Source: Hirudinaria manillensis (taxonomy: Eukaryota; Annelida; Clitellata; Hirudinida; Hirudinidae). Taken from it: 64,000 nt of DNA. The notes beneath the pieces were generated by a model that saw only the letters and a list, made by a program, of their open reading frames with translations, was not told the DNA's origin and made no database searches. A program made the position numbers and the translations under genes. The stretch is taken from contig CM067537.1 of NCBI GenBank assembly GCA_034509925.1, forward strand, positions 4,542,501 through 4,606,500, in the 5' to 3' direction. Shown here in pieces: positions 14,790 to 28,598 of the stretch. Every line of letters begins with the position of its first letter. The stretch's first letter is position 1.

Positions 14790-17700
14790 TTATTTAGCAT
14801 AGAATTCGTTAAAATTAGTTTTCAAGTTCTGAAACCTCACCCCTTGCCGGGGCCTTTCCTTTTGAAGAGGAGAATCTGAGAAGTAGATGTATTGCTTCAA
14901 ATGCTCGGCAACTTCAGACCAACATTTCCTGCATCTTTGGTTCGATCCAGGATTTATAAATCTGCAATTGGGGCATTTCCAATCAATTATGAAGATGCTT
15001 TCCCTTTTTTCTGCCTCTCCGAACTGTTTTTCGTTTTCAACTTGTGCATCTCCTGTCGGTGTCAAGGTATTCCGTGGACACTTTTGAACCTCAGGAATTT
15101 CTTTGCTGTTGTGACTGGGAAGCTTGGGGGGTTTGAACTCTTTCTTTGAGCTAATTTTGGTGAGTTCCGGTTGATTACTTCTCACGACATTTGGTATCTG
15201 GGGCAAAGAGGGAAGTTTTTTCTGTCTCGGATGTGGACCGTCACGATTAATAGGCAACATTACGTTACTGTTTGACATCGATTTAGCATTTTTATGAGAA
15301 TCAATGCTGGATGTGTGACCTCTTGTTTTGTGGATATTTTGAAGTTTCGAATCAATACAAGAATTTTTAGGTGGACTTGATTGATCCTGCTTAACACGCA
15401 GCTTTTCATGACTTTCCTGTGTTTTCGAGGCGGTGCTATTACTACTTTGACTATTACTAATGCTACCATCATCACTATCACTACTACTAAAATGATTTGG
15501 TATGTTGGGTTCTAAATATATACCTTCACTGATAAAATCTTGCTCGCTTTCCAATGATTTCGAGCTAGTACTCTTTTGGGTTGAACTTTCAAGAATAAGG
15601 TAACCATTTCTATCGTACCTTGATTTACCGCTGACGGGTGACTTCGCAAAAGAATTTGTTAGTTCTTTAATGACGCCTTGAAATTCTTTCGTTTGCTGCT
15701 GAGGCCTCGATGAACAAACCCCCGCAGAATCTCTTTTTACACCGTTACAGATGTTGCCTCCTATTAAAGAAGTCATTAAAGACTATTACAGTACAATATT
15801 TTAGTATTGCAATTGTAATAATTCATTTTTTTTCTCATTAAAATTATTTCGAATTCATAGACTCTAAAAGGTCTTGCAGCCACAAGATTATTATTTACGT
15901 TAATTTCAAAACTTCAAAGAACTTCTTCATTATAAATTAATTATGATAATTATAAATTGAGGTGGAAATTAGTGACAATTAATAAAGGAATAAATGAACG
16001 AGTCGTCGTTGGTTTCTTTCTACCTCAGATGACTGGCAGTTACTTCCTCGTTTGCGGGACAATGTTGGACGTTAGGATGTGTTTACTTCTAAAAATAGAT
16101 TTTTAGGCACGAGGACATTAATTCTATGCTGGCCTAATGCTAAAGTCATGTATTATCTTGAAACTAATTTTAACATTTTGTTAAATAATAATTTATGCTT
16201 ATAAATTATTTTGTTGTTAAAGCATTACGTTTGTAATCTATATAAATAAAAATGTAACTGTGTATTTTTGTCTTATCGTTTTCTTCTGAAAGTTCTTCAC
16301 CGATTGCTTTGAAATTTTGTTACAACGTTGCACTCAATTAGAGAAGTGTTTTTATGTAGAAAATGTGCTTTTTCATTTCTTTCTTTTCAATTTAACCAGA
16401 CTGAACCATGGCAACGCATGGGTCGGGTACAGGCGGTATATAGTATTGGCGTTTCCAGGCATAAATAATTTTAATGAATAAATAAAGGAATAAATAATCC
16501 AGGAATGATAATAAATAACTAGTTTTCGATAGGCTGGAAAGTTTTTTAGAATTCATGCTCCAAGTTCGGAATAAGAAAGTCTTCTTTTGGTTTGAACCAA
16601 AAAGACTGCCTTGTTCCGAGATTGCAAAATAGTACGTTTAGTTTTAAGAGGTTGATTAAATATTGCCATAAATCGGTTAACTGCAGAAGTATAAAAACGC
16701 TTTCTTTCTTAAGCAAATAAATTCATCTTATACATTTGCAAAACAGATAAACATTTGGAAAATTTGAGTTGAGGAAGATAAACAAATACGAGCAAATAAT
16801 TATTTAATTCTTATGAAATAAATTAATAATCTGACACAAATTTTTCTTCTAGACTAAGATGATGAAGTGATTATGAAAACGAAAAGTTATTAAATTTGTA
16901 AATAATCATAAATTTGGGTAAATTCATTTGAATTAAAAATGCAAACTCAAAATTTATTTAAATTCTCTTCTTGTGGTCTCGAATATAAATTGAATTGAAT
17001 CAAATCAACGAAATTGAACTTTGGAAAGAGAGAATTGTGATGACTTGAGAGAATGCAATTCTAATTTACTTATTTCTAATTTTTTAAGCATAAAGAATTT
17101 AATTCCCTGAAGTGCGAAACGTAAAACTAGCATATTCCCTGGCTACCATTTTTCTGTTAATACCACACCAAGGAACAAAAATCTTGAGCGATTTTCGGGT
17201 TCAGTTTGCGCTGAATTATTAAATATTTACTGCGCTGCGTACTCTACTCATACTTCATTATTTATTTTACATAGCCTATCATTGTCATCAACATCATCTC
17301 GAATCAGCTGCCGTCTTCAGGCAATCTTCTGACGTCAAATCGCGTCTTTTATTAAGTATTTATTAAAATTCATTGATAATAATGAGCATTTAATTGCAAG
17401 AAAAGTTGATATGATAGAAGTATCATGATAATATCCAAAAAATACTCAAGGAAAGGGATGTATTCTTGATTGAACGACATTGAAAGATTGAGCAGGCATT
17501 TATTTCACCGATTTTTCGATCGAAATGACTTTACAAACTTCTATCAATTTTAACAATTAGGACCGACTTTAATAACTTGAATGAGACTTGAATAGATCTC
17601 AAGTTAATTAAAATTAAGGACTTAATTCATCGTCACCATCTTCAACTTCCTCATTTAGCTTGTTGAAAATATTGATTGTTTAAGAAAGTAAATATGATTT

Positions 17701-17795
17701 AAAAGCTCGGGTCACATGTAAACTTTTGTTTACTTACCTTTGTTTACGACATCCTTGAAGTAGATGCACTCTATATCATTTCGGCCATTGGACAT
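14790..17795 (-). CDS. RanBP2-type zinc-finger protein (finger resembles Mdm2/Mdm4)
   Basis: Two coding exons: 17738-17795 (ATG, 19 codons plus one base, ending CAAAG before GTAAGT) and 14790-15760 (acceptor AATAG). They join in phase into 342 residues. Most of the protein is hydrophilic and low in order, rich in Ser, Lys, Pro and Asn, with an SDSDDGS acidic patch around residue 100. Near residue 300 a single RanBP2-type finger reads DWKCPNCRFINPGSNQRC then RKCW: C-x2-C-x10-C-x2-C with the Trp and Asn-Pro expected of the fold. The closing Cys-Trp and overall spacing recall the Mdm2/Mdm4 finger. No p53-binding SWIB domain and no RING are present, so Mdm2 identity is not claimed. Such fingers bind RNA or ubiquitin/partner proteins. 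A possible third exon at 13655-13891 would replace the last residues. Confidence 0.7.
15761..17737 (-). other. intron of the zinc-finger gene
   Basis: A 2-kb intron between the short first exon and the main exon. It carries the Helitron-like element described separately. No other coding sequence is seen. Confidence 0.65.
16238..16445 (+). mobile_element. Helitron-like non-autonomous element or relic
   Basis: The stretch opens TCTATATAAATAAAAATG and runs through TTCACCGATTGCTTTGAAAT, a wording seen in many animal Helitron-type repeats that read '(A)CCGATTxxxxTGAAATTT'. It closes near CAACGCATGGGTCGGGTAC, like the 'GCAACGCxxGGGTAC' end of those elements. No transposase is encoded and a clean CTRR end and hairpin are not clear, so boundaries are approximate. 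It sits in the zinc-finger gene intron. Confidence 0.45.
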
Positions 17796-20700
17796 CGTAT
17801 TGGCTCTTTTATCGGTGAATTATTTAAATAAATAATTAACTTGTTAACAATCCTTTAAAACGTGAAATCAGTCTGCAAAATTGCTAGAAATTATTCAAAA
17901 GATCTTCTCAGGCGATCTGTCAACCGTCAACAGTTGATCGTCCTGAGGTCTAGCATTCAAAGGCTTGGCAGAAACGAAAGGCTGTTGTTGTTATGCATTG
18001 AGGGCACAAAAGAATAACAAGTTTAACAATAACTAATAAGGTTAATATTACTTAGAAGCTTATCTTTGTAAAAAGAGCTTTAATATCAGTAATATTAGCA
18101 AAACAAGATTTCCATTGATCTACAAAAGAAAAGATCTACTGAAGAATATTCACCGCCAAAAAACCTTATAAATCACTCGACAGGTTCAATAGGCATTGTT
18201 AGTGAACGATTCATTTAAACACACAGAGAAGACACATTGGAACTCCAAGACCACTTCAGAACTATTGCAAATTCAATTGAAGCCTCTCTTAATGCGGCTT
18301 GCAAAGTTCTGCCAAAATACTTAGGGATGGGATCTAATACTGGCTTTAAAAAAAGAGTCCGTATTGCATTCATTTCGAACAACGACATCGAAAACTAACA
18401 ACGTCTTGAACAGGATCGAGATGAGAATTTTATGGAGGAACCTTTAGTTGGTGATTTAGTTCTGAGTCGTGGCCTTTCTCGAACACTCCAAGATGGAAAT
18501 ATTTTTAACCTCATTCCTGATCTCCATAAGCTGGAGAATATCCCTTCGGGCTACCTATGGTTCTTTTCCTCTGGTTGTTTGTGTTTTTCGAATAAATTTG
18601 TTTGTGCCTGTATGGTCCTGGCTAAAGTTGAACTGTAAGTGTCATTGACATCTTGTGGCCGAAGCAGATTGAAAAGAAAGCACAACAATGGTTGTAAGAA
18701 ATAATATTTTAGGGAACCTCGGCTGTTTTAAGATATCATTTGAAAAGACATGATAACTTTTTTTAGAAATGCAACGAAATGATGATGATAATTATTATTA
18801 TTATTATTAAGATACAAAATAGCTAATTGATAATTCATAATTTGGTGACATAATAGTTTAGAGGTTTGATCATTTTTCTCTTAACTTCAAAAATAGTGTT
18901 ACGGATGAGTTAAAGTAATGAATGGAAGATTTACTAATGAATGTAACACATTAATTTCGGAGAAGTCATGAAATTGTTAACCAAGAGAGTAATTTCCTTC
19001 TTAGCATTAATATGATATTATTCCTACTATTCTCACAATTCTACATAATACTGACGTATCTTCTCAGAATGTGAAGAAAGTTCGTCCGTTCAAGTTACGC
19101 TGATGATTTGAATAATTCTGATTATACAAAATATATAACAATACATTATATATGTCTGATATTATAATATAACTTATTAATAAGACATGCCTTACAACAT
19201 AATTTAGTATGGCGTATGTTAAATCTAGCTTAATTAAATGTGTATTATAATTGTCTAGCATATTTAGAATGTCAACTTGTTTAATATTTTCAACGTCAAA
19301 TGACAAAAATAATTATGGATTTATTAAAAATTTCGAGGAAACAAACTGCAATTTACTTCCAAATGCCAAAAAATAAAACATCAACCGCGAAATTGGGTGA
19401 AAATGTTTGAGAAACGTTTTGAAAGTCTTTGTTGTTTATTGCACTAAATCCTCATGTTTTGATTCCAAAGGAAACCAAACGAGCATGGGTTAAAAATAAC
19501 TTTTTCTTTGTACTTTTACAAATGGTTAAATGTTATTAATAATAAATTTTACATAATAAATAGAAATAAATTATAATTATTTGTTTATTTATTAACATTA
19601 ACTTTATTAAAGTCTTGTTAATCGCAGTAGTTTTAGGGGAATGTTAAGTTAATGAGACCGAAGGACTGCTGGCTAAGTGCGTTTGGTTTGGTACATTTTT
19701 AGAATGCTTCAATCGACACAACAATGCTTGTTGTTGTGGCCCAAGAGAGAATGCTACCTTCTTACGTTATAAATATTTCTCAGACTGCCAAGTGCGATTT
19801 ATTGAATGTAGATTACATGGCACAAATGTTATGCAATGGGTTCATTAGAACATTTTTAGGAATTAAGTTTTAGTAACAAGAAGCAACTTGCATATCTTTA
19901 ATTTCAAATTGTTAAATGTTAAAAAAGTGGGTCTCAAAAAGTTGAATTAAAACAATTTTAAATTAATATTTTCTAAGATGTCCTTGCTCGTTTAAGTATA
20001 AAGTGCTTTTACGAGACGGAATAATATTCACAAAATAATCCTAAATATTGGCGATTATATCTTCAAATAATGATAATAATAATAATATTAATAATCATAA
20101 TAACAATAAAAAAATTATACCAGTAGAATTAAATATCATATAGAACAAATGAGGAATAAATAGAATTAAAATCTGAAATTGAAGCAATTTTAACTGGAAA
20201 CGCATCCCTTAGAAAATTCCTGCAACTTGAGTCGACATATAAACAGACTTTAAGAGTTCTTTCGCTTATAAACTTGTATGCTTGTAAACTTTCGACTTCT
20301 GTGAATAGCAACTGAATAGGAAGCCCGTGAGTTGCATTTCTTTCGATTAAAAGCTTTAAGTCGTCTTAATTCTTTTATTTAAATTAAGATTAATAATAAA
20401 TGAAGATTATCTTCAGAATTGTTTAAGTTATCTTTATAATTACTAGGATTATATTTATAATTACAAAGAAATTCATAAATTCTCATTTATTATTTTGATA
20501 ACGTCGTTGAATGGACCTTCTAAAAGAAAATATTGAATGCGATGCGGTTACATTCTGAGTGGTTTTCGTTTAATTAATTGAATCTTATAAATAATATTGG
20601 CGACAATTTAATTAATTTAATTTGTATAAATAATACTGGCGCCAATAATATTTATTTATAATGTTTAATATCTATCTATTGACGTTACTTATTAGCATAA

Positions 20701-22300
20701 CATTTGTAGGTGGATGTTTTTGGTGGGATTCCTGCTAGCTTCTTTCTGTAAACACGCTTTTATGTGGTTGTGCAATAATTTGAGATTATGATGTTTTTGT
20801 AATAAATATACTTAAATACGATAATTTGCATTTAAACATGCCAATCATTGAAAGATATTTTTCTAATGACCAAAACTGGTGATTACACCGACTGTGTAAA
20901 TGGTGTTACATTCCAAATTTGAGAATTTATGTTTAAAGAACAAACATGATGTTAACATGTTTAAATAAAGGATAATAATAATAATAATATTTATGATTAT
21001 ATTGAGTTACACATGATGAGAAGTTCAATTGTGTTGTAGTTTTTATAAAATTCTGAGAATAACCTAATGTTTCTAATATATTGAGGGCAATTACTAACAT
21101 AACATTAAATATTAATGTTACTTATAATATTGTACAATAAATGCTATGGTTACAATGTTTTGCTGATTAAAGTTAAAAACAACTCATGCATTGGCATTCG
21201 TACATAAAAATCAGAAGCAAGATGCACATCATAACATAACCACGTGATTTAATTGCTTTTCATCCCTGCTTGGATTTATCTCCCACGTGTCTGAAGAAAA
21301 TCTGCCTGAGATAGTAGCTTGAGATCATCGCCATCGTCGTCATCATCATCACCACTCCAAGTGCAATAACAATATTAGAAACGACATCATTATCATCATC
21401 AGCTTCATGTACAATAACAAGAATTATGTTATCGTCGTCGTCATCATCAATTCAATTGTGACGTCACACTGTTACATAAGTTGCTGATGTTTTCTTGATG
21501 TCTTCCTGGGCATTTTGTTTGACGAAGATCAAATAAATGTGTTTAATGTTTTTAAAATGTTTTATAAACTGGGAATATTCGGTGACTTTTGTGTTAGTCA
21601 TAATGTTATTAATTAAAATTAATTAATTTTAACCAGTTGTTGCTTAACTTTATTAATAAATTAAAACGAATAAATGTTTTTATTGAAAGCATTAATTCTC
21701 TGAAATATGAAATTCCCCTAGTAACACTGAAACTTCCCGAAGTCAGTTAAATCATTAAAATGATATAAAACCACTTAAAATATCTGAAATTACAAATTGT
21801 TTTGGATTGTTTCTGATTCAATAATGATACTTTTTGCTAAATAATTTATTGGGATTTTTGATTCATTGTTTAGTTCTCTTGAAGACTTTGGTTCAAACAA
21901 TCCACCACATAATTCACTTCCATTACATTGTTTGGCCAACTTATTCTATATTTTGTACTTGTTGTACTTCCGTCGCTGAAGGGCATCGTTTATCAGATTT
22001 GATCTTCTTGTTCTTTTGGGGAATCTAACAATTAATTAACGGAATTTATTAAAACTATAACAATTATTTATTAAATAATAAATTGTTATTAAAATTATAG
22101 ATCACTTTATAATAATATGTTATTTCATAACACTACGTTTTCTATATGTAATAGCAATAGTTACACAGCTTGAGATGAATTAATAAACTTTATTTTAACA
22201 ACTTAATTATGACTTAAACTTTTTATAATTAGTTGATTGTATATTGCCATATTATTGCCACAATGTAATTACTCAATGGATCGAATTATCAATGAATTAT
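17796..22300. other. gene-poor spacer
   Basis: About 4.5 kb of AT-rich sequence upstream of the zinc-finger gene. It contains the possible relic at 18.2-18.6 kb, short AAT/ATT runs (about 18786-18810, 20069-20110, 20973-20987) and GTC/ATC triplets at about 21324-21452. Nothing else is supported. Confidence 0.5.
18224..18638 (+). pseudogene. degraded coding relic, family not identified
   Basis: One frame reads about 58 sense codons (including LELQDHFRTIANSIEASLN), meets a single stop at about 18398, then stays open for another 79 codons (EQDRDENFMEEPLVGDLVL onward) to a stop at 18636. The composition is less AT-rich than the flanks and protein-like. A one-stop interruption in a long frame suggests a decayed gene or transposon fragment. 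I do not recognise the protein; retroelement origin is possible but unproven. Confidence 0.35.
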
Positions 22301-22325
22301 TATTTTATTTTAATTAATTCTATCA

Positions 22326-22719
22326 GTCAGTTGAACTTAATAATGTTATTTCAAGTGAAATCGAATATTCGCCAGCATCAATAACCGTGCTATCTATTTC
22401 TGTTGTCCATGACGTACAACAATTGCAGCTTGTTTGTGGTCCACAATTGCACCAACGATGCTCCCGCTCGTTGGAATATTTCCATTTCCGAAGTTGCAGC
22501 AAATTCGAAGCTGAAGTGCAGAAATGTGGGATCACGAATTCATTCCTAGAATTCATCAAGAAATTCATCATTCGTGTCTTAATTCCTTTTGTAACTCGAG
22601 CAGCAAATGCGATCCCTTCAAGTCATTCAGTCGAGCAAAAAATAATAAAAAATAATAAAAAAAATAATAATAAAGATAAGGCAAAATGCCAGACATATTT
22701 CATATTAAAAGAGCCATAA
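22326..22719 (+). CDS. candidate exon, unrecognised
   Basis: Directly after a CAG inside TATCAGTCAG, one frame stays open to 22719. The first 85 codons are GC-richer than the surroundings and of mixed composition, with four cysteines (QLVCGPQLHQRC, FRSCSKFE, VQKCG). The last third becomes an AAT-type repeat (poly-Asn/Lys), so a real exon would splice out before about 22630. The opposite strand has an 82-codon open frame over part of the same bases, so strand is uncertain. No family recognised. Confidence 0.25.
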
Positions 22720-23244
22720 CTTGCTTCTTGATACGACGTGGGTTGATGTGGACCTGATAGGCTGCATTTCATGCTGCATTTTCAGCCATACATTAATTTT
22801 AAATAATTGTGAATATCTTTCAGAATAATTTTTAAAGTAAAAAAAATGAATGACGGGATAACATTTTAATAAGAACTTCATTTTTCATAAATTGGAAGGG
22901 CAGGGGTTCATTAAATGAGGATTTTAAAATAGAGGGTTGATGTTTGTGGTTGATGTTGGTGACGGCGACGATGATAGTGATGATCTTCTTTTGCTTCATG
23001 GCCCAAGTTTTCCCTCCCAGCCGTGGTTATGCCACTGAACCTCGTGCGACCCGATGTTTCGAGGAATCGAAATTGAATGCGAGAACATTCCTCAAGTAGT
23101 TGGCCTACTTCATCTCTTTTGCAAATTCATCACATACCATCTTCATTACTGTCATTATTATCATGGTCATCATCATCACATCATCGTAGTCATCTTTACC
23201 ACGGGCGATATCATGTAACTGAAGATATCAATTGTAATCACCAG

Positions 23245-24827
23245 TACAGATCAGTACAGAGATCATCCAAAGAGATGAGGAAACAAAGAAGAGGAAGCAC
23301 CGACCTTGAGTGGATCAGCAAGTACCAGCAAAGTGATCACCACGTTGACAGACAAGCCAGGAAGAAATTGGAAACAAAATCTGAATTCCCGTTGGGGGTA
23401 CGGTTTGCCGTACACGATTATAAAAATAAATTAATATGTCTATTTGTATTGCACCATAAGAGTCTGTAGCGCTTAGATGAATTGCCCGGCGCCCATTTTC
23501 CTTAGCCATCAGGGTTACCAAGTCCTTTTGCAGTTGTTGTAACGAAGAAGCTGATTTCTCGATGTGAACAAATAGGCATTAGATATTTTATAATTTTCAA
23601 CTGTAATTTTCTGACCGGATATTATTTAAATATTTTCAAACTTCAAAAACGGAGTAAACGCTCTAAATGGAGATGTTATATTTAGACAAAAATGTCGAAG
23701 GTTGGCACAAAGGAATGAGCGAATGAAGATAAGAAGCAATTACGTGTCTGAGGATGTGTTCAGCATTTTCATCAGCAGTTGTTGGTGAAAGAATCTTTGC
23801 AAAAACACAGCGCTTTTATTTGCCTCTTCCAAAAGCATTCTTCGAGAATTTCTTGAATTCTCTGAGGCGCAGCGCACTAAATTAAAACTAAATTAGCACT
23901 AAATCAGAGTTAAATTCAAATTTATAGTACATAAATAAATAAAGTAATACAAATTTGCAATTAATATTGATACGAGTCGACCACACACATGCTATTTGAG
24001 TAAGGATATTATAACTTACATTGTCTAAATATTTAAGTGTTATATTTCACTTTAAATTCAATGAGTTATTTGTTCGTGTCTAAATATAAACCTCGTTGCT
24101 CGACTGAATAAATTTCCAGCTGCCACCGACTCCATTTCAACATGCGAGTTCATCATCGAGGAAGATGAAATACGATCACCTGGAGGATTTCAGCCCCTCG
24201 CGACCTCAAAGATTCCTCAGTCGTCTCTCATTCTCGCCGAGAAATGAAGAGATTCAATGCCCGACGCCGACCTACAGGCGCAGATCCAACAGCTTCTCCT
24301 TACAACCATCTTCTTACGAACCTCTTGTCACGAGAAACTTTTCTCCGATCGGTCAGAGGAGGAACAGCATCATAAGTTCGTTCGTTTCGAGTTCGACTCC
24401 CGCCTCGAGAAGGACCTCGGTGGTCGACCACGTGACACCGATCTTGAGTTCGACGAGGTCAATGAGAGCCACGAGTGTCCCTGGTCACTTCGATTTCAGC
24501 GGCAGATTCGGCAACAATTATTCATCGAGAAGCAGATCATCATTTACCTCTCCATCACTCACCACATCCTATGACTCTCCATCATTCAGAAGAAGCTCTT
24601 TGGCGCCAGGATTCAATTACGGTTACTACGACAACAGCAACAACAACAACAATAACAAGAGATATTCCACATATGGCTACGACAACAGCAACAACAACAA
24701 TAAGAGATATTCCACATACGGCTACTACAACAGCAACAACTACGGAGGAACATTGACAGGCAGAAACTACAGTGGTTCCTATGTGTCCTCGTATTTTCTG
24801 AGACCTGCGAGTGTTGTCAGATATTGA
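23245..24827 (+). CDS. low-complexity Ser/Arg/Tyr/Asn-rich protein, at least two 3' exons
   Basis: Exon 24120-24827 (acceptor TTTCCAG, stop TGA) encodes 235 residues. A candidate exon just upstream, 23245-23397, is flanked by CCAG and GTACGG and is in the same phase (0/0); its 51 residues are highly charged (SKEMRKQRRGSTDLEW). The large exon begins with Pro/Ser-rich sequence and has many RRxS or RxxS sites (YRRRSNS, GQRRNS, SRRTS, FRRSSL), which look like basophilic-kinase sites. It ends in a tandem repeat of KRYSTYGY-[DY]-NSNNNN units (about residues 165-210). The first in-frame Met is at 24165, but the frame is open back to the acceptor. No globular domain is recognised; a cytoskeletal or filament-associated tail is a guess. 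Further 5' exons are not identified. Confidence 0.5.
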
Positions 24828-26370
<1,543 letters not shown>

Positions 26371-26375
26371 TGAAT

Positions 26376-26968
26376 GAATGCTGAGCACTAGCAGTGCTCC
26401 CAGCAATTCACCCAAGAACTTTCCGAAAAATGTGAATCTCCGAAGTCTTTGGTCGTCCTGGTATTAACTCTACATACTTTGTAAAGTCTTTTCTTAGCGT
26501 TCCGAGCGCTCCTACAATTACCGGAACGACTTTAGACTTCACGTTCCACATCCGGTTAATTTCAATCTCCAGGTCCTATTTGCTAAAATCAATTAGCATG
26601 CACGACTGGGATCTCCTGTCATTGATCACAATGTCAGGTCTGTTGGCCAATATTTTCCTGTCCGTGATAATTGTGTAGTCCCATAAGATGGTGCAATCCT
26701 TTACATTTGTCACACTTTTGGGTGTGTGCTCATACCATTTCTTTGGAACTTCATATCCTAGCTCACGGCATACAACCCAGTGGATGTAACTGGCCACCTT
26801 ATTATGTCGGTGCAAATATTCAGTTGCTGCTAACACAATGCAACCCGACGTTATGTGGCTTATCGTTCCTTGGGCCTTGCCACAGATTCTGCAATTGCCA
26901 TCTATCTACTGCTTCAATGTCATTCGTTGATGGTAACGTGTGTTTAGTGTCTGGTCTTGAGCTGCCAT
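26376..26968 (-). mobile_element. relic of a non-LTR retrotransposon, C-terminal (zinc knuckle plus endonuclease-like) part
   Basis: Minus-strand fragments, frame-broken, follow the order of a retroelement C-terminus common in invertebrate genomes. From about 26968 down: AAQDQTLNTRY, a CCHC knuckle beginning CRICGKAQGTISHITSGC, then HNKVASYIHWVVCRELGY, KKWYEHTPKSV, ILWDYTIITD, and RPDIVINDRRSQSCMLIDF, which matches the RPD...D motif of restriction-like endonuclease domains. After a stop at 26576 a continuing frame reads MWNVKSKVVPVIVGALGTL. Internal stops and frame changes show it is dead. The reverse-transcriptase half is absent. Confidence 0.75.
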
Positions 26969-26970
26969 GA

Positions 26971-28285
26971 TCAAAATTTATAAATTTATTATTATATATT
27001 TTCTTTATAATGGTTCAATTTAAAGACACTTTATTGACGTGGGTCTCCGCTTGGAAGATAATGTTTCATCAACCTCACTCTTTCATTATTTCAAAGACCT
27101 GTCCAAATTTTGACGCTAAGTCTTTTTATAAATCATCATTTATTGCCCATAAATTAAATCAATTACATCATAATATTTATTATAATACATTGCAATGTAA
27201 TGCATATATTATACAATTATAAGTAATTTATAAATATATATATATATAGTTTAAATTTTAAACATGAATTGTAACAGCAGTCCTTCAAAGTTAATTTGTC
27301 TTATCAACTAAAGTTTCATTGGTCACCCGATGGTCCAAGCTTTCATTTAATAAATTTATAATATAATTTAATTAAATAAGCATTTAATAAATTTAAAATT
27401 TATAATAACTTATTTTAAATATATATAATAAGTGATAAAAATATAATATTTAAATAAATCGATACAAGCTTTTAAGCGACTTGAGCAATTTAATTCATCG
27501 CGTTTAATTATTTTAGAAATTGAGTTTTGCGGATTAATTGAAATGCAATTTAAAATGCAATTAATTAAAATAAAAACAGCATTTTAATTAATTATTAATT
27601 TTAATTAATTATCTTCTCTTTGATCGGACAGGGGAACTTATTGTACACTTCTCCTTTACCTCGACATGCTCCAATTTGTCTTTCTTTGTCTCCAACGAAA
27701 CATCGATTTCCTTTTCATTAAAAAAAACTGAGTTTCTTTGCAAATTTCATATTTGACTCTGAATCTATCCTGAGATCTTTATTTTTAAGCCCGGTATTGC
27801 AGCGTTGTTGAGTGGTTCTTGCAGAGTTCTTAAGTGATCAGGAGAGAAAGAGCTTTACAAAATCTTCACCATTGTTGTTAATGCTTTTGTTGAAAACAAT
27901 ATTTGCATGTTTTTTTTGTAATGTTTGAATTAATTTAAGTTGCTTTATTAAAAAAAACTCACCAACCAGAAACATTTGCTTCAGAGAAGTTCAACTATAT
28001 ACAGTAATTGTTCCAGTTAAAGTTGACTTCAAAAACAAATTCATTTAATAGCGAACTTAAAAATGATTTATTTTCAAAACCGACTTAATGCAATTTCCTT
28101 AAAGTGAAATTTCCTGTAGTGAAAGTGAAAACTAAAATAATTTCTGCATTTCGAAAATAAATTTACAAGATATATTGGCTTTTTCGGTTCATTTTAAGTT
28201 TAAAGAATATTTAATGAAGAGTTTCTGATTTGATATGAAGGTATATCATTTATAAAGCTTTAGAATATCGGCTTTTTCTTTTAGA
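26971..28285. other. AT-rich spacer
   Basis: Very AT-rich, including dense TTTAATAAATTT-type sequence at about 27350-27620. No supported feature. Confidence 0.55.
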
Positions 28286-28598
28286 AACATTATGTTTGAG
28301 TTATATTGCTGTAGAAAAGTTGGTACATACTGTATGGAAATATAGAAAATCAATCCGAACTATTGAAGGATGTAATCAGGAAATAAAAGAAAGGATTCAT
28401 CTTATCGTGCTGAGTCCCAGTTTGTCCCAAATAATGAATCGGTTTCATCTGAAATTATCGAGTGAACAGGCGTTCAACGAAGAACGTAAATTGCTTAAAT
28501 GTGTATTTCCATACAGTGAAGATTTTAACGCCTTGAAAAGACCGACAAAGTTTAAAATGATCCTGGAAGGTTCAAACGCCATAATACAATTGAATTAA
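28286..28598 (+). CDS. weak candidate terminal exon, unrecognised
   Basis: After a pyrimidine-rich acceptor (CTTTTTCTTTTAG) one frame is open for about 103 codons to a TAA at 28596. The peptide has mixed composition (LSSEQAFNEERKLLKCVF). There is no Met at its start in this frame, so it would need upstream exons that I cannot see. In DNA this AT-rich, one or two frames of this length are expected by chance. Confidence 0.22.
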
